Shown: positions 47,175 to 56,951, counted from the first letter of the stretch. The stretch: DNA of 64,000 bases from Methanocaldococcus lauensis (GCF_902827225.1 NZ_LR792632.1:577030-641029); one strand, 5' to 3'. Program-made: numbers and translations. The notes: generated from the letters alone by a model not told the origin.

Positions 47175-47294
47175 AGATATCAGCTCCCTACATTACTATT
47201 TTAATAATCATAGGTAAATCTATTTATAACTGGAAATTACAAAATTTAATAAATAGTTATACTTTAAATAATATTGATAGTAAGTGGGGTTAAA

Positions 47295-47777
47295 ATGAAG
47301 GTATATAGAATATTAACTATAATAATTTTAATATTAACTAGTTTATTAGTAATGTGTGGGTGTGTAATCTTGTTCCCACTAAAATATCCAGACGTTTTGT
47401 ATAAAAATTACAATGTAATAAAGATTGAGAATAGAACTATAAATGGAGTTAAAACGGCAATAGTATATCAAATAAAAACAAATATTAAATATAATGGCTA
47501 TGATTTAGACGCAGATAGTAAAAGGGACATTGGAATAATAACTTACTATGTTTTTAAAAATACAGATGTTGATGAGGTACAAATTATTTGTTACTATGCT
47601 GGAAGGGGACGACTACAACCTTACTATAAGTTTAAAATAAAAAGAAAAGATGCTGAGTTATCTGGACTTTTAAATTTATCTGAAAAGGATCTAAATACAG
47701 GGGTTTTATATTGTTATCCTAAACTTAAATCATTAGGAGATCTTTGGGTAAATGACAAGTTATATGTACAAAAGTAA
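47295..47777 (+). CDS. Small membrane-anchored or lipoprotein-like protein, unknown
   Basis: A 160-residue protein with one N-terminal hydrophobic segment (YRILTIIILILTSLLVMCGC) ending in Cys residues that could be a lipobox, followed by a beta-rich outer domain (KTNIKYNGYDLDADSKRDIG, DEVQIICYYAGRGR). I do not recognise the family. ATG 47295 follows GTGGGGTTAAA. It is probably extracytoplasmic. Confidence 0.65.
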   Translation: MKVYRILTIIILILTSLLVMCGCVILFPLKYPDVLYKNYNVIKIENRTINGVKTAIVYQIKTNIKYNGYDLDADSKRDIGIITYYVFKNTDVDEVQIICYYAGRGRLQPYYKFKIKRKDAELSGLLNLSEKDLNTGVLYCYPKLKSLGDLWVNDKLYVQK

Positions 47778-47830
47778 TATAATGGTATAAATAAAATCTC
47801 AGTAATATATTAAATTTTGTGGTGAAGAGA

Positions 47831-48403
47831 ATGGTTAGAGTAATCCCATTAACTGACGAAGAAAAAATGAGTATAGTTTCAGGATTAAGAAGTACAGTTC
47901 CTGCAACAAAGTTAGTTACCTTAAGAAAATTACAAGATATTGCTGAAAATCGACCAGAGGCTATTGTATATTTAGATGTCTATGATAAAGTAACATTAAA
48001 TGAAATAATTACACTATTAAATCAAATAATGGAATACGATCCTGATGAGATTTTAAGAAGAGAAGCAATGATCACTTTAGAAAAAATTAAAAAGGCATTA
48101 GGTACCAAATTTTCAACATTTATTCCATTATGTACTTCTTGCAACTCTCCAATAGATTTGGGTTGGAATTACTGTACTAACTGCGGAGCTGAAATTAAAA
48201 GTATGGTATTTGAAGAAGAAATAGAAAGATGTAAAAACTGTAACAATTACATTTCAGATTCATGGAAATTTTGTGCGCACTGTGGAACTAAATTAAAAGA
48301 AGAGGAAGAAGAAATTTTAAGATGTCCTAATTGTAAAAGACCTATTCAACCCGATTGGATCGTTTGTCCATACTGTGGTTATAGATTAAAGAAAAAACCA
48401 TAA
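47831..48403 (+). CDS. Triple zinc-ribbon protein with helical N-terminal domain
   Basis: A 190-residue protein. The N-terminal 95 residues are helical and HEAT-like (LRSTVPATKLVTLRKLQDI, LRREAMITLEKI). Three zinc ribbons follow: CTSCNSPIDLGWNYCTNCG, CKNCNNYISDSWKFCAHCG and CPNCKRPIQPDWIVCPYCG. These DZANK-like ribbons usually mediate protein contacts. Function unknown. ATG 47831 follows GGTGAAGAG. Confidence 0.78.
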   Translation: MVRVIPLTDEEKMSIVSGLRSTVPATKLVTLRKLQDIAENRPEAIVYLDVYDKVTLNEIITLLNQIMEYDPDEILRREAMITLEKIKKALGTKFSTFIPLCTSCNSPIDLGWNYCTNCGAEIKSMVFEEEIERCKNCNNYISDSWKFCAHCGTKLKEEEEEILRCPNCKRPIQPDWIVCPYCGYRLKKKP

Positions 48404-48406
48404 TTA

Positions 48407-49120
48407 TTATATATTTAAACGCCTTCTAATCTTTTTTAGAATTTTGCTATACAATGTAATATTATATTTACTTCCCAACGTTCCAAAGTGATATTTTGTT
48501 TTCCAAGGATTTGCATATAAATTAAAGTTAGATTTCAAAAGGTCTTTAGTTTTTTTATTTAATAAATTTAGAAATTCTTTTGGAGAAATATTACTTATAT
48601 CCTCTATATTTATCTCATCAAATATCGTGTATGCGTTGCCAACTTCCCAAATAAAATGAGCATCACTTCCAAAACCTATTGAAAACTTATGTTTTTTAGC
48701 AAATTCTAACGCCTTTATGTTTGGCTCTAAACTACGGCATCTACTATTAAAAACCTCAACAATGTCAATATACTTTAAAAATTCCTTTTCTTCTAAAACT
48801 TTAAATTTAACTAAACTTTTACTTCTATGAATATCAAAAGGATGTGGGATATATATTAAGCCTCCCTGCTCTCTAACTCTATCTAATGCCTCATATAAAT
48901 CTAAATTTGAAGGAATTTCTTCATTTAGAAATAAGCCTATAAATTCCCCTCTATTTGTAGCAATTTCTTCCCCAGGAATTGAAAAATTAGTTTTAGTTAG
49001 TTTATTGTGATCACAAATCGCTGGAAGAATATTTTTCTTTATACACACTTTTTGTAGTAATCTTTTAGGATTTAAAGAACATTTACTTTCTATACTGTGA
49101 ATGTGCAAATCTACTTTCAT
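48407..49120 (-). CDS. PHP-domain metallophosphoesterase
   Basis: A 237-residue PHP protein. Metal ligands are visible in VDLHIHSIESKCS, ICDHN, the IPHPFD segment and GFGSDAHFIWEVG. Members hydrolyse small phosphoesters, such as histidinol phosphate or nucleoside bisphosphates, with three metal ions. The substrate here is not known; hisF some 4 kb away is weak evidence for histidinol phosphatase. ATG 49120 follows a weak site (AAGTGGTTTAA). Confidence 0.82.
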   Translation of the reverse strand: MKVDLHIHSIESKCSLNPKRLLQKVCIKKNILPAICDHNKLTKTNFSIPGEEIATNRGEFIGLFLNEEIPSNLDLYEALDRVREQGGLIYIPHPFDIHRSKSLVKFKVLEEKEFLKYIDIVEVFNSRCRSLEPNIKALEFAKKHKFSIGFGSDAHFIWEVGNAYTIFDEINIEDISNISPKEFLNLLNKKTKDLLKSNFNLYANPWKTKYHFGTLGSKYNITLYSKILKKIRRRLNI

Positions 49121-49239
49121 TTAAACCACTTTAATTATTGTTTAAGTAAATGTGAATGGTTATTTATTTATAGTTATAATATACTAAGCAAAATATTTAC
49201 ATTTTAATAAACTTTTTTAATAATAAATGGTGAAATCTT

Positions 49240-50001
49240 ATGAGAAAATTAGGAATATTAGAAATTGTAGTAATATTGTCAATATTAATAACTGCAGGAG
49301 CTTTAGCATATAAATATTTTACTTTAAGTAATGAAAATAATAAATATGTGTTTGATGGTAGTCAGATGTATAAATGTGCGTGGGTTTGTGAAAACATATT
49401 AAATAAAAATATTCCTTTATATGCTGAAGTTATAGGAAAATGGAGATATGGAAAACCGTTTAATGGAACTATTGAAATTTATAAAGCATCTGGTGGGACA
49501 TTATACGCTATATATCAAAATACAACGATAACTATTGGAGGAGTTAATGCATATAAAGAGGATATTTCTGCAAAGAAGATAATTTTAAAACCGTTAGGTA
49601 ATGCTGTAATTATTTATAAGGTTAATCATACAAATGGAAAATCGTTCAAAGATATTGCCAACTATATTCAAAAACAGATAAACAATAATTTTAAAGATTT
49701 GAATATAACATATGTTTATATAAATGGTATGTTTGGAGCAGACACTAAGGAATATACACCAACTGAGATAGTAAATATTAGAAATAAACTATTTGTTGAT
49801 ATAAATAAAGGTTTATCCATAAATTTTTTAGATAATGGAGTTTTATTAAGTGAAGGAATTAATTTAAAAACCCTAAAAAATCTTGATAAGATTATTAACA
49901 CTTCAAATGTCTCTACTTCCAACTTAGTAGTTTATATCGTAATAAATAATTCAAATATAGATAACATTAGTAATAAATATCCAGTAATTACTTTGGGATA
50001 A
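49240..50001 (+). CDS. DUF4330-like membrane-anchored protein
   Basis: A 253-residue protein with one N-terminal membrane helix (LGILEIVVILSILITAGALAY) and a beta-rich outer domain with several N-x-S/T sites. The N-terminus resembles DUF4330 proteins, often next to polysaccharide genes. It ends one base before the start of the first polymerase-like gene, so a surface-glycan role is likely from context only. Confidence 0.62.
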   Translation: MRKLGILEIVVILSILITAGALAYKYFTLSNENNKYVFDGSQMYKCAWVCENILNKNIPLYAEVIGKWRYGKPFNGTIEIYKASGGTLYAIYQNTTITIGGVNAYKEDISAKKIILKPLGNAVIIYKVNHTNGKSFKDIANYIQKQINNNFKDLNITYVYINGMFGADTKEYTPTEIVNIRNKLFVDINKGLSINFLDNGVLLSEGINLKTLKNLDKIINTSNVSTSNLVVYIVINNSNIDNISNKYPVITLG

Positions 50002-50002
50002 T

Positions 50003-51061
50003 ATGATAGAATTGAACCATTTATTTTTAATATTATGTTGTATTTATCTAATTTTTTCAGATATTTCTTTATATTCATCCTTAGTGTTTTTATTCTCTGC
50101 GATATTTTTTTATATGTCCTTTATAGTTGGCAAAAGATTATATTTTAGGATATTTAATGAAAATAATATAAATGAGGGAATAAATAATTTTAACAAAAAA
50201 AATATTTGGCTTTATATAGGGTTGTTATTTGTGTTTATTGGTTTAATATCGATTTTGGCTGACATAATTTGGATTAATGATATTCCTCTTTTTAATCCAA
50301 TAGTTAGATACCATTTAAATGTTTATTTCACAACCTTATCTCACTTAATATTTATTGGCTGGGCTTTGATTCTATCATACTATAATATAGAAAAAAAGAG
50401 AGTAAAAAAAGTTATACTCTATACTTTAATTTTATCAATTCCTATTGCTTTGTTAGGTTATAGAACAAATGTTTTAGTTCTACTCTTATCAACGATTGCT
50501 GTCTTATACTACAAAAATTTAATAGAAACTAAGGATATTATAAAATACTTTGGAATTATATTCATTTTATTGGTAATAATGTCTATTTTAAGGATGTATT
50601 TCCTTGATGCTGGTGGAAATCCAATACTTTCAAGAATTGAATTAACTATGTCCGTTTATGATATATTATTTAATCATTTTAATGGAGTTTTAGATGGATA
50701 TTTACACTATGCGGCAATATTTTCATATTTTGGGTTATGTAATGGTCCAAGGACTGTTATAGCCAATATATTAGGAATTTATGGAGTGAGTATAACTCCA
50801 ACTATTGTTGGTAGTGTAGTAGCAGATTTTGGAACATTATCTATTATTCCTTACTTTGGTTTTTTAGGGATATATTTAGGATATTTATATATGTTGGCAA
50901 AGCATAAAAGAGGAGTTTATTTAGGTATTTATGGAGTAGTCTTTGCATATACATTGATAGCAGTTGAGAGTGGAATCTTAGATTTAGATGTTATAATCTA
51001 TTATGTCTTTGGTGTATTACTATGTATTTACGCAACATTAAAAAGATTCTTAAAGAGATAG
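50003..51061 (+). CDS. O-antigen-polymerase-like membrane protein 1
   Basis: A 352-residue protein with about ten hydrophobic segments and the C-terminal pattern GVSITPTIVGSVVADFG followed by FGFLGIYLGYLYML, which fits the archaeal DUF70/O-antigen polymerase family (PF01901). It would join oligosaccharide repeat units on a lipid carrier at the outer face of the membrane. ATG 50003 overlaps the stop region of the DUF4330-like gene and is preceded by GGGATAAT. Confidence 0.72.
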   Translation: MIELNHLFLILCCIYLIFSDISLYSSLVFLFSAIFFYMSFIVGKRLYFRIFNENNINEGINNFNKKNIWLYIGLLFVFIGLISILADIIWINDIPLFNPIVRYHLNVYFTTLSHLIFIGWALILSYYNIEKKRVKKVILYTLILSIPIALLGYRTNVLVLLLSTIAVLYYKNLIETKDIIKYFGIIFILLVIMSILRMYFLDAGGNPILSRIELTMSVYDILFNHFNGVLDGYLHYAAIFSYFGLCNGPRTVIANILGIYGVSITPTIVGSVVADFGTLSIIPYFGFLGIYLGYLYMLAKHKRGVYLGIYGVVFAYTLIAVESGILDLDVIIYYVFGVLLCIYATLKRFLKR

Positions 51062-52194
51062 ATTTATTTCATCCAGTTTTTATAGTAGTTTTTGGGCATT
51101 TGGCAATAATTTTATTGGCATTACCATATTTAAATAAAATAGGAATTTACAACTTTTTAAAAATTTTGTTAGTTGTTGGGATTTTTTTAATATCCTTTTC
51201 TTTGCCATTTTTTGTAGATATAAAATTAATAAATATAAATATAAATAAAAATATTATTAAAAATTTATCTTTATTGTCTTTTTTAGTATTATCTGGCTAT
51301 GGTTCTTTTGCTATAACTCACTCAATACTTTTTACACTTATTTATTTAATGATTATAATCTTAATAGTTAAGTTATTTGTAAAATATCAAAATAGTAAGT
51401 TTTTTAATAATTTAGTATTCTTAGGAGGGATTTTATCTTTTATTTTAATTGTTTTAAAATATAAAGGGATTCCATTACTAAATTATAATATAAGGATGGC
51501 TATAAACTCTGAGCCATTGAGATTAATATCAACTGGCTTATTAATATATTCGGGCATTGAAAATATTTTTTATTTTGCAGTAGGTTTTATTTTATTAACT
51601 CTCTTAGGATATAAAGCTGGAATTTTAATGCTCACTGTTTCATATATAATTTACAAATACAAAAATAAAATAAATTTAAAACATCTTATTTTGATATTTT
51701 TAGGGCTATTTTTAATCTTAAATATCGTTGGCTTTATTGTAATTTTAAATTCAAATCAACATTGGAAAATAGGTTTTTTAAATTTATTATGTTATAGAGC
51801 ATACTTTGATTTGACTGTATTTAATAAAATTTTGGATATTAGTTCATTGTTTGGTTTAGGATATAATATAATATTAACTCCTAACGGAGAGAGGTATATA
51901 GGACAAATACTTTTTGGTTATAATCATAATATAACAACATTAATGTTTGGTAGTGTATTCTTAGACTTTGGAATATTTAGTTTTTTATTTGCTATATTTT
52001 TAGGTTATGTTTCAAAGTATATATATAATGGAGATAAAAAACTCTATGCCATTTATGCCTCGATACTATTAACTTACTGTGAAGTAGGAATTAACTATGG
52101 CTTTTTGATTGTTTTACTTTTCTTAATATATTTAAATTCATTAGAGGTGGATTTTGATGGTAAAGTATATAATAAAAACTCAGAGAGGCTTTGA
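51022..52194 (+). CDS. O-antigen-polymerase-like membrane protein 2
   Basis: A 390-residue polytopic protein, tandem to and overlapping the previous gene by 40 bp. It shares the end pattern (NITTLMFGSVFLDFG, then FAIFLGYVSKYIY), so the two are probably distant paralogues. ATG 51022 has GGTG 12 bases upstream; a later start is possible. Two adjacent polymerases could serve two glycans or act together. Its 3' end overlaps the THUMP/SPOUT gene by 38 bp. Confidence 0.68.
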   Translation: MYLRNIKKILKEIDLFHPVFIVVFGHLAIILLALPYLNKIGIYNFLKILLVVGIFLISFSLPFFVDIKLINININKNIIKNLSLLSFLVLSGYGSFAITHSILFTLIYLMIIILIVKLFVKYQNSKFFNNLVFLGGILSFILIVLKYKGIPLLNYNIRMAINSEPLRLISTGLLIYSGIENIFYFAVGFILLTLLGYKAGILMLTVSYIIYKYKNKINLKHLILIFLGLFLILNIVGFIVILNSNQHWKIGFLNLLCYRAYFDLTVFNKILDISSLFGLGYNIILTPNGERYIGQILFGYNHNITTLMFGSVFLDFGIFSFLFAIFLGYVSKYIYNGDKKLYAIYASILLTYCEVGINYGFLIVLLFLIYLNSLEVDFDGKVYNKNSERL

Positions 52195-53209
52195 AAATAT
52201 TGTTGTAAATAGATTAAAAGATTATGTTGAAAACTTTAACTATATTGTGTCACCAGATGGTTATCATGGAGTTGTAATAATTGAAAGTGAGGAAGATATT
52301 GAAGATAAAATTTTACAAATTCCAGAAGTTGAAAGATGTTTAAAGGTTTATTTTGAAACTGAGGCAGAATTTGAAAAAATAGTTAATATGGCTGAAAAAA
52401 TTAAAGATTATATACAAGAAGGAGAAACATTTGCAGTAGAGACTAAAAAAAGAGGAAAACACGATTTTAATTCAATTGATGTAAATATCGTCTTGGGAGC
52501 TAAGATTAAAGATTTAACTAATGCAAGTGTTGATTTAGAGAGACCTGATAAAGTTATTAATGTTGAAATCTTTAAAGATAAGGCATACATCTGTATAACT
52601 AATAAAGATAGATATAAAAAATACACAAAAGATAAAAGAAATGCAAGAGAATTATTTAAAAAAGTTGTTATTGTTCAAATGCCTTATTTAGGAGAAAAGA
52701 TAGTTTGTAAAAGGTTTGGAGAGGCAATAGGTAGAGCCGCTCAAGGATTTGAAGTTAAGGAATTAATTATAGCTCCAAAAGAGAAAGTAGATGCCTACGA
52801 GTTAATGGAATTCATAAAAGGGGTTAAAATTGGGCAACATTCAAGATATGAGATTCAAAAGAGAGCATATCCATTTGAAATTTCTTTAGTTCCTGTAACT
52901 GTTCAGGATCTATATCAAGTTATTAGAGATAAAAAAAGGAATAATAGATTAATAATAATAACTGACCCAAAAGGAGAGGAAATTTCAAAAATAAAAGATA
53001 AATTATCCTATGATTTAAGAAAAAAGAAGGAAATAGTAGTATTTTGTGGTTCAAGAGAGGGAATACCAATAGGATTGTTTAGATTTGCTGATTATGTAAT
53101 TGACTTAGCCCCACATATGACATTTGCTACAGAACATGCCATTCCATCTGCATTAATAGCTTTATGGAGTATATATAGTGGTGAAAAGAGTTCAGAAGAC
53201 GAAGAATAA
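52157..53209 (+). CDS. THUMP-SPOUT RNA methyltransferase-like protein
   Basis: A 350-residue protein. The N-terminal 130 residues form a THUMP-like RNA-binding region (YIIKTQRGFENIVVNRLKDYV, FAVETKKRGKHDFNSIDVN), and the C-terminal 150 residues look like a SPOUT methyltransferase with a trefoil-knot end (VFCGSREGIPIGLF, LAPHMTFATEHAIPSAL). The substrate, rRNA or tRNA, is not known. ATG 52157 follows AGAGGTGG, inside the polymerase-like gene. Confidence 0.82.
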   Translation: MVKYIIKTQRGFENIVVNRLKDYVENFNYIVSPDGYHGVVIIESEEDIEDKILQIPEVERCLKVYFETEAEFEKIVNMAEKIKDYIQEGETFAVETKKRGKHDFNSIDVNIVLGAKIKDLTNASVDLERPDKVINVEIFKDKAYICITNKDRYKKYTKDKRNARELFKKVVIVQMPYLGEKIVCKRFGEAIGRAAQGFEVKELIIAPKEKVDAYELMEFIKGVKIGQHSRYEIQKRAYPFEISLVPVTVQDLYQVIRDKKRNNRLIIITDPKGEEISKIKDKLSYDLRKKKEIVVFCGSREGIPIGLFRFADYVIDLAPHMTFATEHAIPSALIALWSIYSGEKSSEDEE

Positions 53210-53239
53210 GTAATTTTTAAATTTTATAATAAAAAATGC

Positions 53240-53297
53240 ACTGCACCCACTATGGGGTGCAGTTAAAATATACACCCTACCTACTTTGAGGTAGGGT
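53240..53297. terminator. Twin hairpins between convergent genes
   Basis: ACTGCACCC-ACTATG-GGGTGCAGT (53240-53263) and ACCCTACCT-ACTTTG-AGGTAGGGT (53274-53297) are two perfect 9-bp stems with six-base loops, 10 bp apart. They lie 31 bp after the plus-strand THUMP/SPOUT gene and about 70 bp after the minus-strand leuC stop, with T-runs on one side and A-runs on the other. A bidirectional terminator is the simplest reading. The stems are GC-rich and unrelated in sequence. Confidence 0.65.
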
Positions 53298-53369
53298 TAG
53301 AATGATTTTTTATTATTTTATTATTTTTATGTTATGTTCATCTTAACTGTTATTTAATATTTTTGGTCT

Positions 53370-54647
53370 TTATTCTAAATCCCTTGGATCTACTAATTCT
53401 CCTTTAACAGCACAAGCTGCAGCAGTTATTGGTGATGCTAAATAAATCTCTGCCTCTAAGGAACCTTGCCTTCCTCTAAAGTTTCTATTTGATGTTGAAA
53501 CACAAACCTCTCCTGGTCCTAAAACTCCATACAATGAACCCATACATGCAGAGCAAGATGGATTTGTAACTACACAACCATACTTTAAGAATTTCTCAAT
53601 TATTCCCTCTTTTAAAGCTTTTAAATACTCCTCTCTTGATGCAGGGGTAACTATAACTCTAACATCATCTGCTATTCCTCCATGTTTATCAATAATTTCA
53701 ATAGCCATCCTTAAGTCTTCTAATCTTCCATTTGTACAACTTCCTATAAATACTTGATCTATAGGTTTTCCTGCAACTTCTCTTGCTGGTTTAACATTAT
53801 CTACATTGTGTGGGCAAGCAAAAACAGGCTCTATTTTGTCAGCCTCAATCTCATAAACTTCAGCAAATTCTGCATCTTCATCTCCTTTTACAATTTCAAA
53901 GGGTCTTTCAGTTCCATGTTTTTTCATAGCCTCTTTTACATATTGTATTGTTTTTTCATCTGGCTCAATAATTCCAGTTTTACCTCCCATTTCAATAGCC
54001 ATGTTAGTCATGGTCATTCTTGAGGCAATACTCATCTTCTTTACAGTTTCTCCTCCAAACTGACAAGCCTTATATGTAGCTCCATCAACTCCAACTTCTC
54101 CTATAATTGATAAAATAACATCCTTTGAAGTAACGTAAGGTTGTAAATCTCCAGTAATGTTGAAGTAAATTGTTTCAGGAACTTTAAACCATAATTTACC
54201 AGTAGCAAACACATGAGCCATGTCTGTTGAACCTATACCAGTTGCGAAAGCTCCAAAAGCTCCATGTGTGCATGTATGGCTATCAGCACCAACAACAACT
54301 TCTCCAGGGGCTATATGTCCTTTTTCTGGCAATACTTGGTGGCAAACACCTTCTCTTATATCATAGAAGTATTTAATACCTTGTTCTTTAACAAACTTTC
54401 TCATTAATATATGGTTTTCAGCTGCTTTTATACTATCAGCAGGAACTTGGTGGTCAAATAAGATAACAATTTTTTCAGGATTCCAAACTTTCTCAATTCC
54501 ATACTCTTTTAATGTATTGACTGTTAAAGGTCCTGTAATATCATGAACCATTGCCACATCAATGTTTGCCATTACAATATCTCCTGGGCTAACCTCTTTC
54601 TTTCCAGAAGCTTTTGCTAAAATTTTCTCAACAATTGTCATTCCCAT
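53370..54647 (-). CDS. leuC: 3-isopropylmalate/citramalate isomerase large subunit LeuC
   Basis: A 425-residue aconitase-superfamily protein. The [4Fe-4S] cysteines are in [14 protein letters not shown] and [10 protein letters not shown], with [13 protein letters not shown] and [13 protein letters not shown] as substrate-binding regions. The sequence, starting [15 protein letters not shown], looks like the LeuC-type paralogue (MJ0499) and unlike the homoaconitase HacA (MJ1003), by recall of both. It serves leucine and isoleucine synthesis with a LeuD encoded elsewhere. ATG 54647 follows GGTGATAGT. Confidence 0.9.
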   Translation of the reverse strand: MGMTIVEKILAKASGKKEVSPGDIVMANIDVAMVHDITGPLTVNTLKEYGIEKVWNPEKIVILFDHQVPADSIKAAENHILMRKFVKEQGIKYFYDIREGVCHQVLPEKGHIAPGEVVVGADSHTCTHGAFGAFATGIGSTDMAHVFATGKLWFKVPETIYFNITGDLQPYVTSKDVILSIIGEVGVDGATYKACQFGGETVKKMSIASRMTMTNMAIEMGGKTGIIEPDEKTIQYVKEAMKKHGTERPFEIVKGDEDAEFAEVYEIEADKIEPVFACPHNVDNVKPAREVAGKPIDQVFIGSCTNGRLEDLRMAIEIIDKHGGIADDVRVIVTPASREEYLKALKEGIIEKFLKYGCVVTNPSCSACMGSLYGVLGPGEVCVSTSNRNFRGRQGSLEAEIYLASPITAAACAVKGELVDPRDLE

Positions 54648-54794
54648 ACTATCACCTTGTTATCTTAGTAACAATAATTATCTGATTAATTATCATAATC
54701 ATATCTTATCTTAAATATAAAAAGGTTATATCAATATTAATGATATCTTGTTGTTGAAAAATTAAAATAGATTAAAAAGAAAAATTTAGTTAAA

Positions 54795-55127
54795 TTATTC
54801 TTTTTTATTTTCTTCTTCTCTAAGTAATCTATAGAACCAAGGTTCTTCATAATTTTTTAAATCTTTAACATAAGGACAATCTTTTGGGAAAACTCCAGCC
54901 ATAATGCCTTCCATAACTGTTAAACATCCATGTTCAAATCTATTATTATATACTTTGCATAATTTTGTTTTTTTATCAAGGTGTGGGCAGTAGATAAGTT
55001 CTAAACCTTTCTCTGTTTTGTATGCATGTAATATACAACATCTTCCACATCTTTCACATAATTCATCTGGAAACATCTCTTCACTTATCTTTATAACTTT
55101 ATCTTTTTTGAATCTTAATGTTTTCAT
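54795..55127 (-). CDS. YkgJ-type CxxCxxCC cluster protein
   Basis: A 110-residue protein with DELCERCGRCCILHAYK, then YCPHLDKKTKLCKVYNNRFEHGC, the cysteine spacing of the UPF0153/YkgJ family thought to bind zinc or an Fe-S cluster. Function unknown. ATG 55127 follows GGAGAGATACT. It is monocistronic. Confidence 0.82.
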   Translation of the reverse strand: MKTLRFKKDKVIKISEEMFPDELCERCGRCCILHAYKTEKGLELIYCPHLDKKTKLCKVYNNRFEHGCLTVMEGIMAGVFPKDCPYVKDLKNYEEPWFYRLLREEENKKE

Positions 55128-55249
55128 AGTATCTCTCCATGTGAAATATAAATATAGTGTTTTATAAAATAAAGAAAGTTTTAAAAAAGATTTTAATGCC
55201 TATTCGCAAGTATAAAAATTAGGTTAAAATAGCAAGATATAGTATATAA

Positions 55250-55474
55250 ATTTTTTTGTATATTAATTTATGTAAGATAGATATTTGATAATCCATATTT
55301 TTTATTAGTGTATTCAGTAATTTTAGGAATCTTATTAGTTTCTTATTGTTATTATATTAATCTCGAAATCAAATAGGTTAATATATATCAATAGCAGTTT
55401 TAATAGGTATGGTATTATTACTTATTTTAGTTGAAATTTTAGTAATATATGCAATTATTTTTAGAATCCTTTAA
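55250..55474 (+). pseudogene. Possible relic of a hydrophobic proteolipid-like gene
   Basis: The leuC-side spacer upstream of dcd contains broken hydrophobic frames: DNPYFLLVYSVILGILLVSY (from about 55289), then after stop codons and a frame change ISIAVLIGMVLLLILVEILV and IYAIIFRIL up to a TAA at 55472-55474. The second part resembles the last helix of an A-type ATPase c subunit (GMV...VE..xIYxxxxxI), including the Glu. No start with a binding site and no intact frame exist, and its end overlaps the dcd 3' end. This could also be chance in A/T-rich sequence. Confidence 0.25.
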
Positions 55475-56072
55475 AATCATTATGTATCAATGAAGGCATG
55501 ACAGTCTTTTGATATGCATATTTTGAGCCTTTTTTCTCACAATAGCCAATTTCTGCTGGAGTATTTAATTTGAAAAATATTAACTGTCCTATTCTCATTC
55601 CAGAATATAATATAACTGGTTTATCATGAGCTACTATCTCTAAGGTAATCTTTCCTTTAAAACCTGCGTCAATAAATCCAGCAGTTTGATGTGATGTTAA
55701 AAATACCCTTCCTAAGCTACTTCTACCTTGATAAAAAGATGTAATTTCCTTAGGTAGTTCTATATACTCATTTGTAGAGCCCAATATTCCTCCTTTAACT
55801 ACATAATCAACATTATATTTTTCTTTAAAGTATTCTATTTTTTCTTTATTTAGAGTATAATTTATAGGGCAAACTAATATAGATCTTTTTATTTTTATCT
55901 TTTTATATTTTAATTCTTTTGATAAATCATAAATTTCATCATCATATATTATAAATTCATCGCTCAATGTTACATCATAAGATGACGGGCCTAAATACTC
56001 TCTGTTAAAAGGTTCTATAACTAATTTATTTTCATTTATCAACTTAATTATATCTTTATCGCTTAAAATCAT
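55461..56072 (-). CDS. dcd: Bifunctional dCTP deaminase/dUTPase
   Basis: A 203-residue trimeric dUTPase-fold enzyme converting dCTP to dUMP, as shown for the M. jannaschii orthologue MJ0430. Characteristic segments are LGPSSYDVTLSDEF, SFYQGRSSLGRVFLTSHQTAGFIDAGFKG and VILYSGMRIGQLIFFKL. It supplies dUMP for thymidylate synthesis without free dUTP. ATG 56072 follows GGTGATATT. Confidence 0.92.
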   Translation of the reverse strand: MILSDKDIIKLINENKLVIEPFNREYLGPSSYDVTLSDEFIIYDDEIYDLSKELKYKKIKIKRSILVCPINYTLNKEKIEYFKEKYNVDYVVKGGILGSTNEYIELPKEITSFYQGRSSLGRVFLTSHQTAGFIDAGFKGKITLEIVAHDKPVILYSGMRIGQLIFFKLNTPAEIGYCEKKGSKYAYQKTVMPSLIHNDFKGF

Positions 56073-56181
56073 AATATCACCATATGCTTAATCTACTAAT
56101 TTATGTTAATATATAAGGATAACTAAAAATTTAATTTAAAGTTTAAAGTAAATATACGAACTATATAAATTTGGTGATGAG

Positions 56182-56943
56182 ATGGATATTATAACATTAA
56201 CAACTGACTTTGGATTTAGTGAAGGATATGTAGGAGCAATGAAGGGCAGAATTTTAGAAATTTTAAAAAAACATAATAAAGATGCAAAAATAGTTGATAT
56301 CTCTCATGAAGTAAAGCCATTTAATATATATCATGGAGCCTATGTCTTATTAACATCTATCCCTTACTTTCCACCATCAGTTCACGTTGCTGTAATAGAT
56401 CCAACTGTAGGTAGTGAAAGGAATTCAATTGTTGTTGAAACGAAAAATGGTCACTACTTAGTAGGTCCAGACAATGGGTTATTTACTTATGTTGTTGAAA
56501 GATTAGGAATAGAGAGGATTATAAAAATTGATGAAAGTAAATATAACCCGTCTTCAACCTTTCATGGCAGAGATGTATATGCAGTAGTTGGAGCAGAGAT
56601 ATTAATAAATAACGATTATGAGGGAGAGAAATTAAAAAGTATAGTTACATTGGACAATGAAAAAAAGAGAGTTATTCACATAGATAGGTTTGGAAACATA
56701 ATAACAAATATTAAAGCTTCTGAAGTTAAATTTAATATTTATGAGGATGTTTTAATTAAGATAAAAACAAAAAATGGAGATAAAATAATTAAATGCAAAT
56801 TTGTTAAATCATATTTTGAAGGAGGAGATAACTTTATATGTTTAATAAATAGTGAAGGATTCTTAGAAATATCTAAGTTTATGGACAATACCTCAAAATT
56901 ATTGGGCGTAGATTACTTAGATGAGGTAGAGATTATTAATTAA
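56182..56943 (+). CDS. S-adenosyl-L-methionine hydrolase (adenosine-forming), DUF62 family
   Basis: A 253-residue homologue of the fluorinase/chlorinase fold. Conserved features are TTDFGFSEGYVGAMKG (catalytic Asp), IDPTVGSERNSIVVE, VGPDNGLFTYVV and the triad region FHGRDVYAVVGAEI. Such archaeal proteins hydrolyse SAM to adenosine and methionine with an activated water/hydroxide. The purpose in vivo is unclear. ATG 56182 follows GGTGATGAG. Confidence 0.9.
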   Translation: MDIITLTTDFGFSEGYVGAMKGRILEILKKHNKDAKIVDISHEVKPFNIYHGAYVLLTSIPYFPPSVHVAVIDPTVGSERNSIVVETKNGHYLVGPDNGLFTYVVERLGIERIIKIDESKYNPSSTFHGRDVYAVVGAEILINNDYEGEKLKSIVTLDNEKKRVIHIDRFGNIITNIKASEVKFNIYEDVLIKIKTKNGDKIIKCKFVKSYFEGGDNFICLINSEGFLEISKFMDNTSKLLGVDYLDEVEIIN

Positions 56944-56951
56944 AATATTCT

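Noticed and set aside
54648-54794. ATTATC/GATAAT-rich stretch upstream of leuC as an operator
   Set aside because: The repeats are short, irregular and expected by chance in this A/T-rich spacer.
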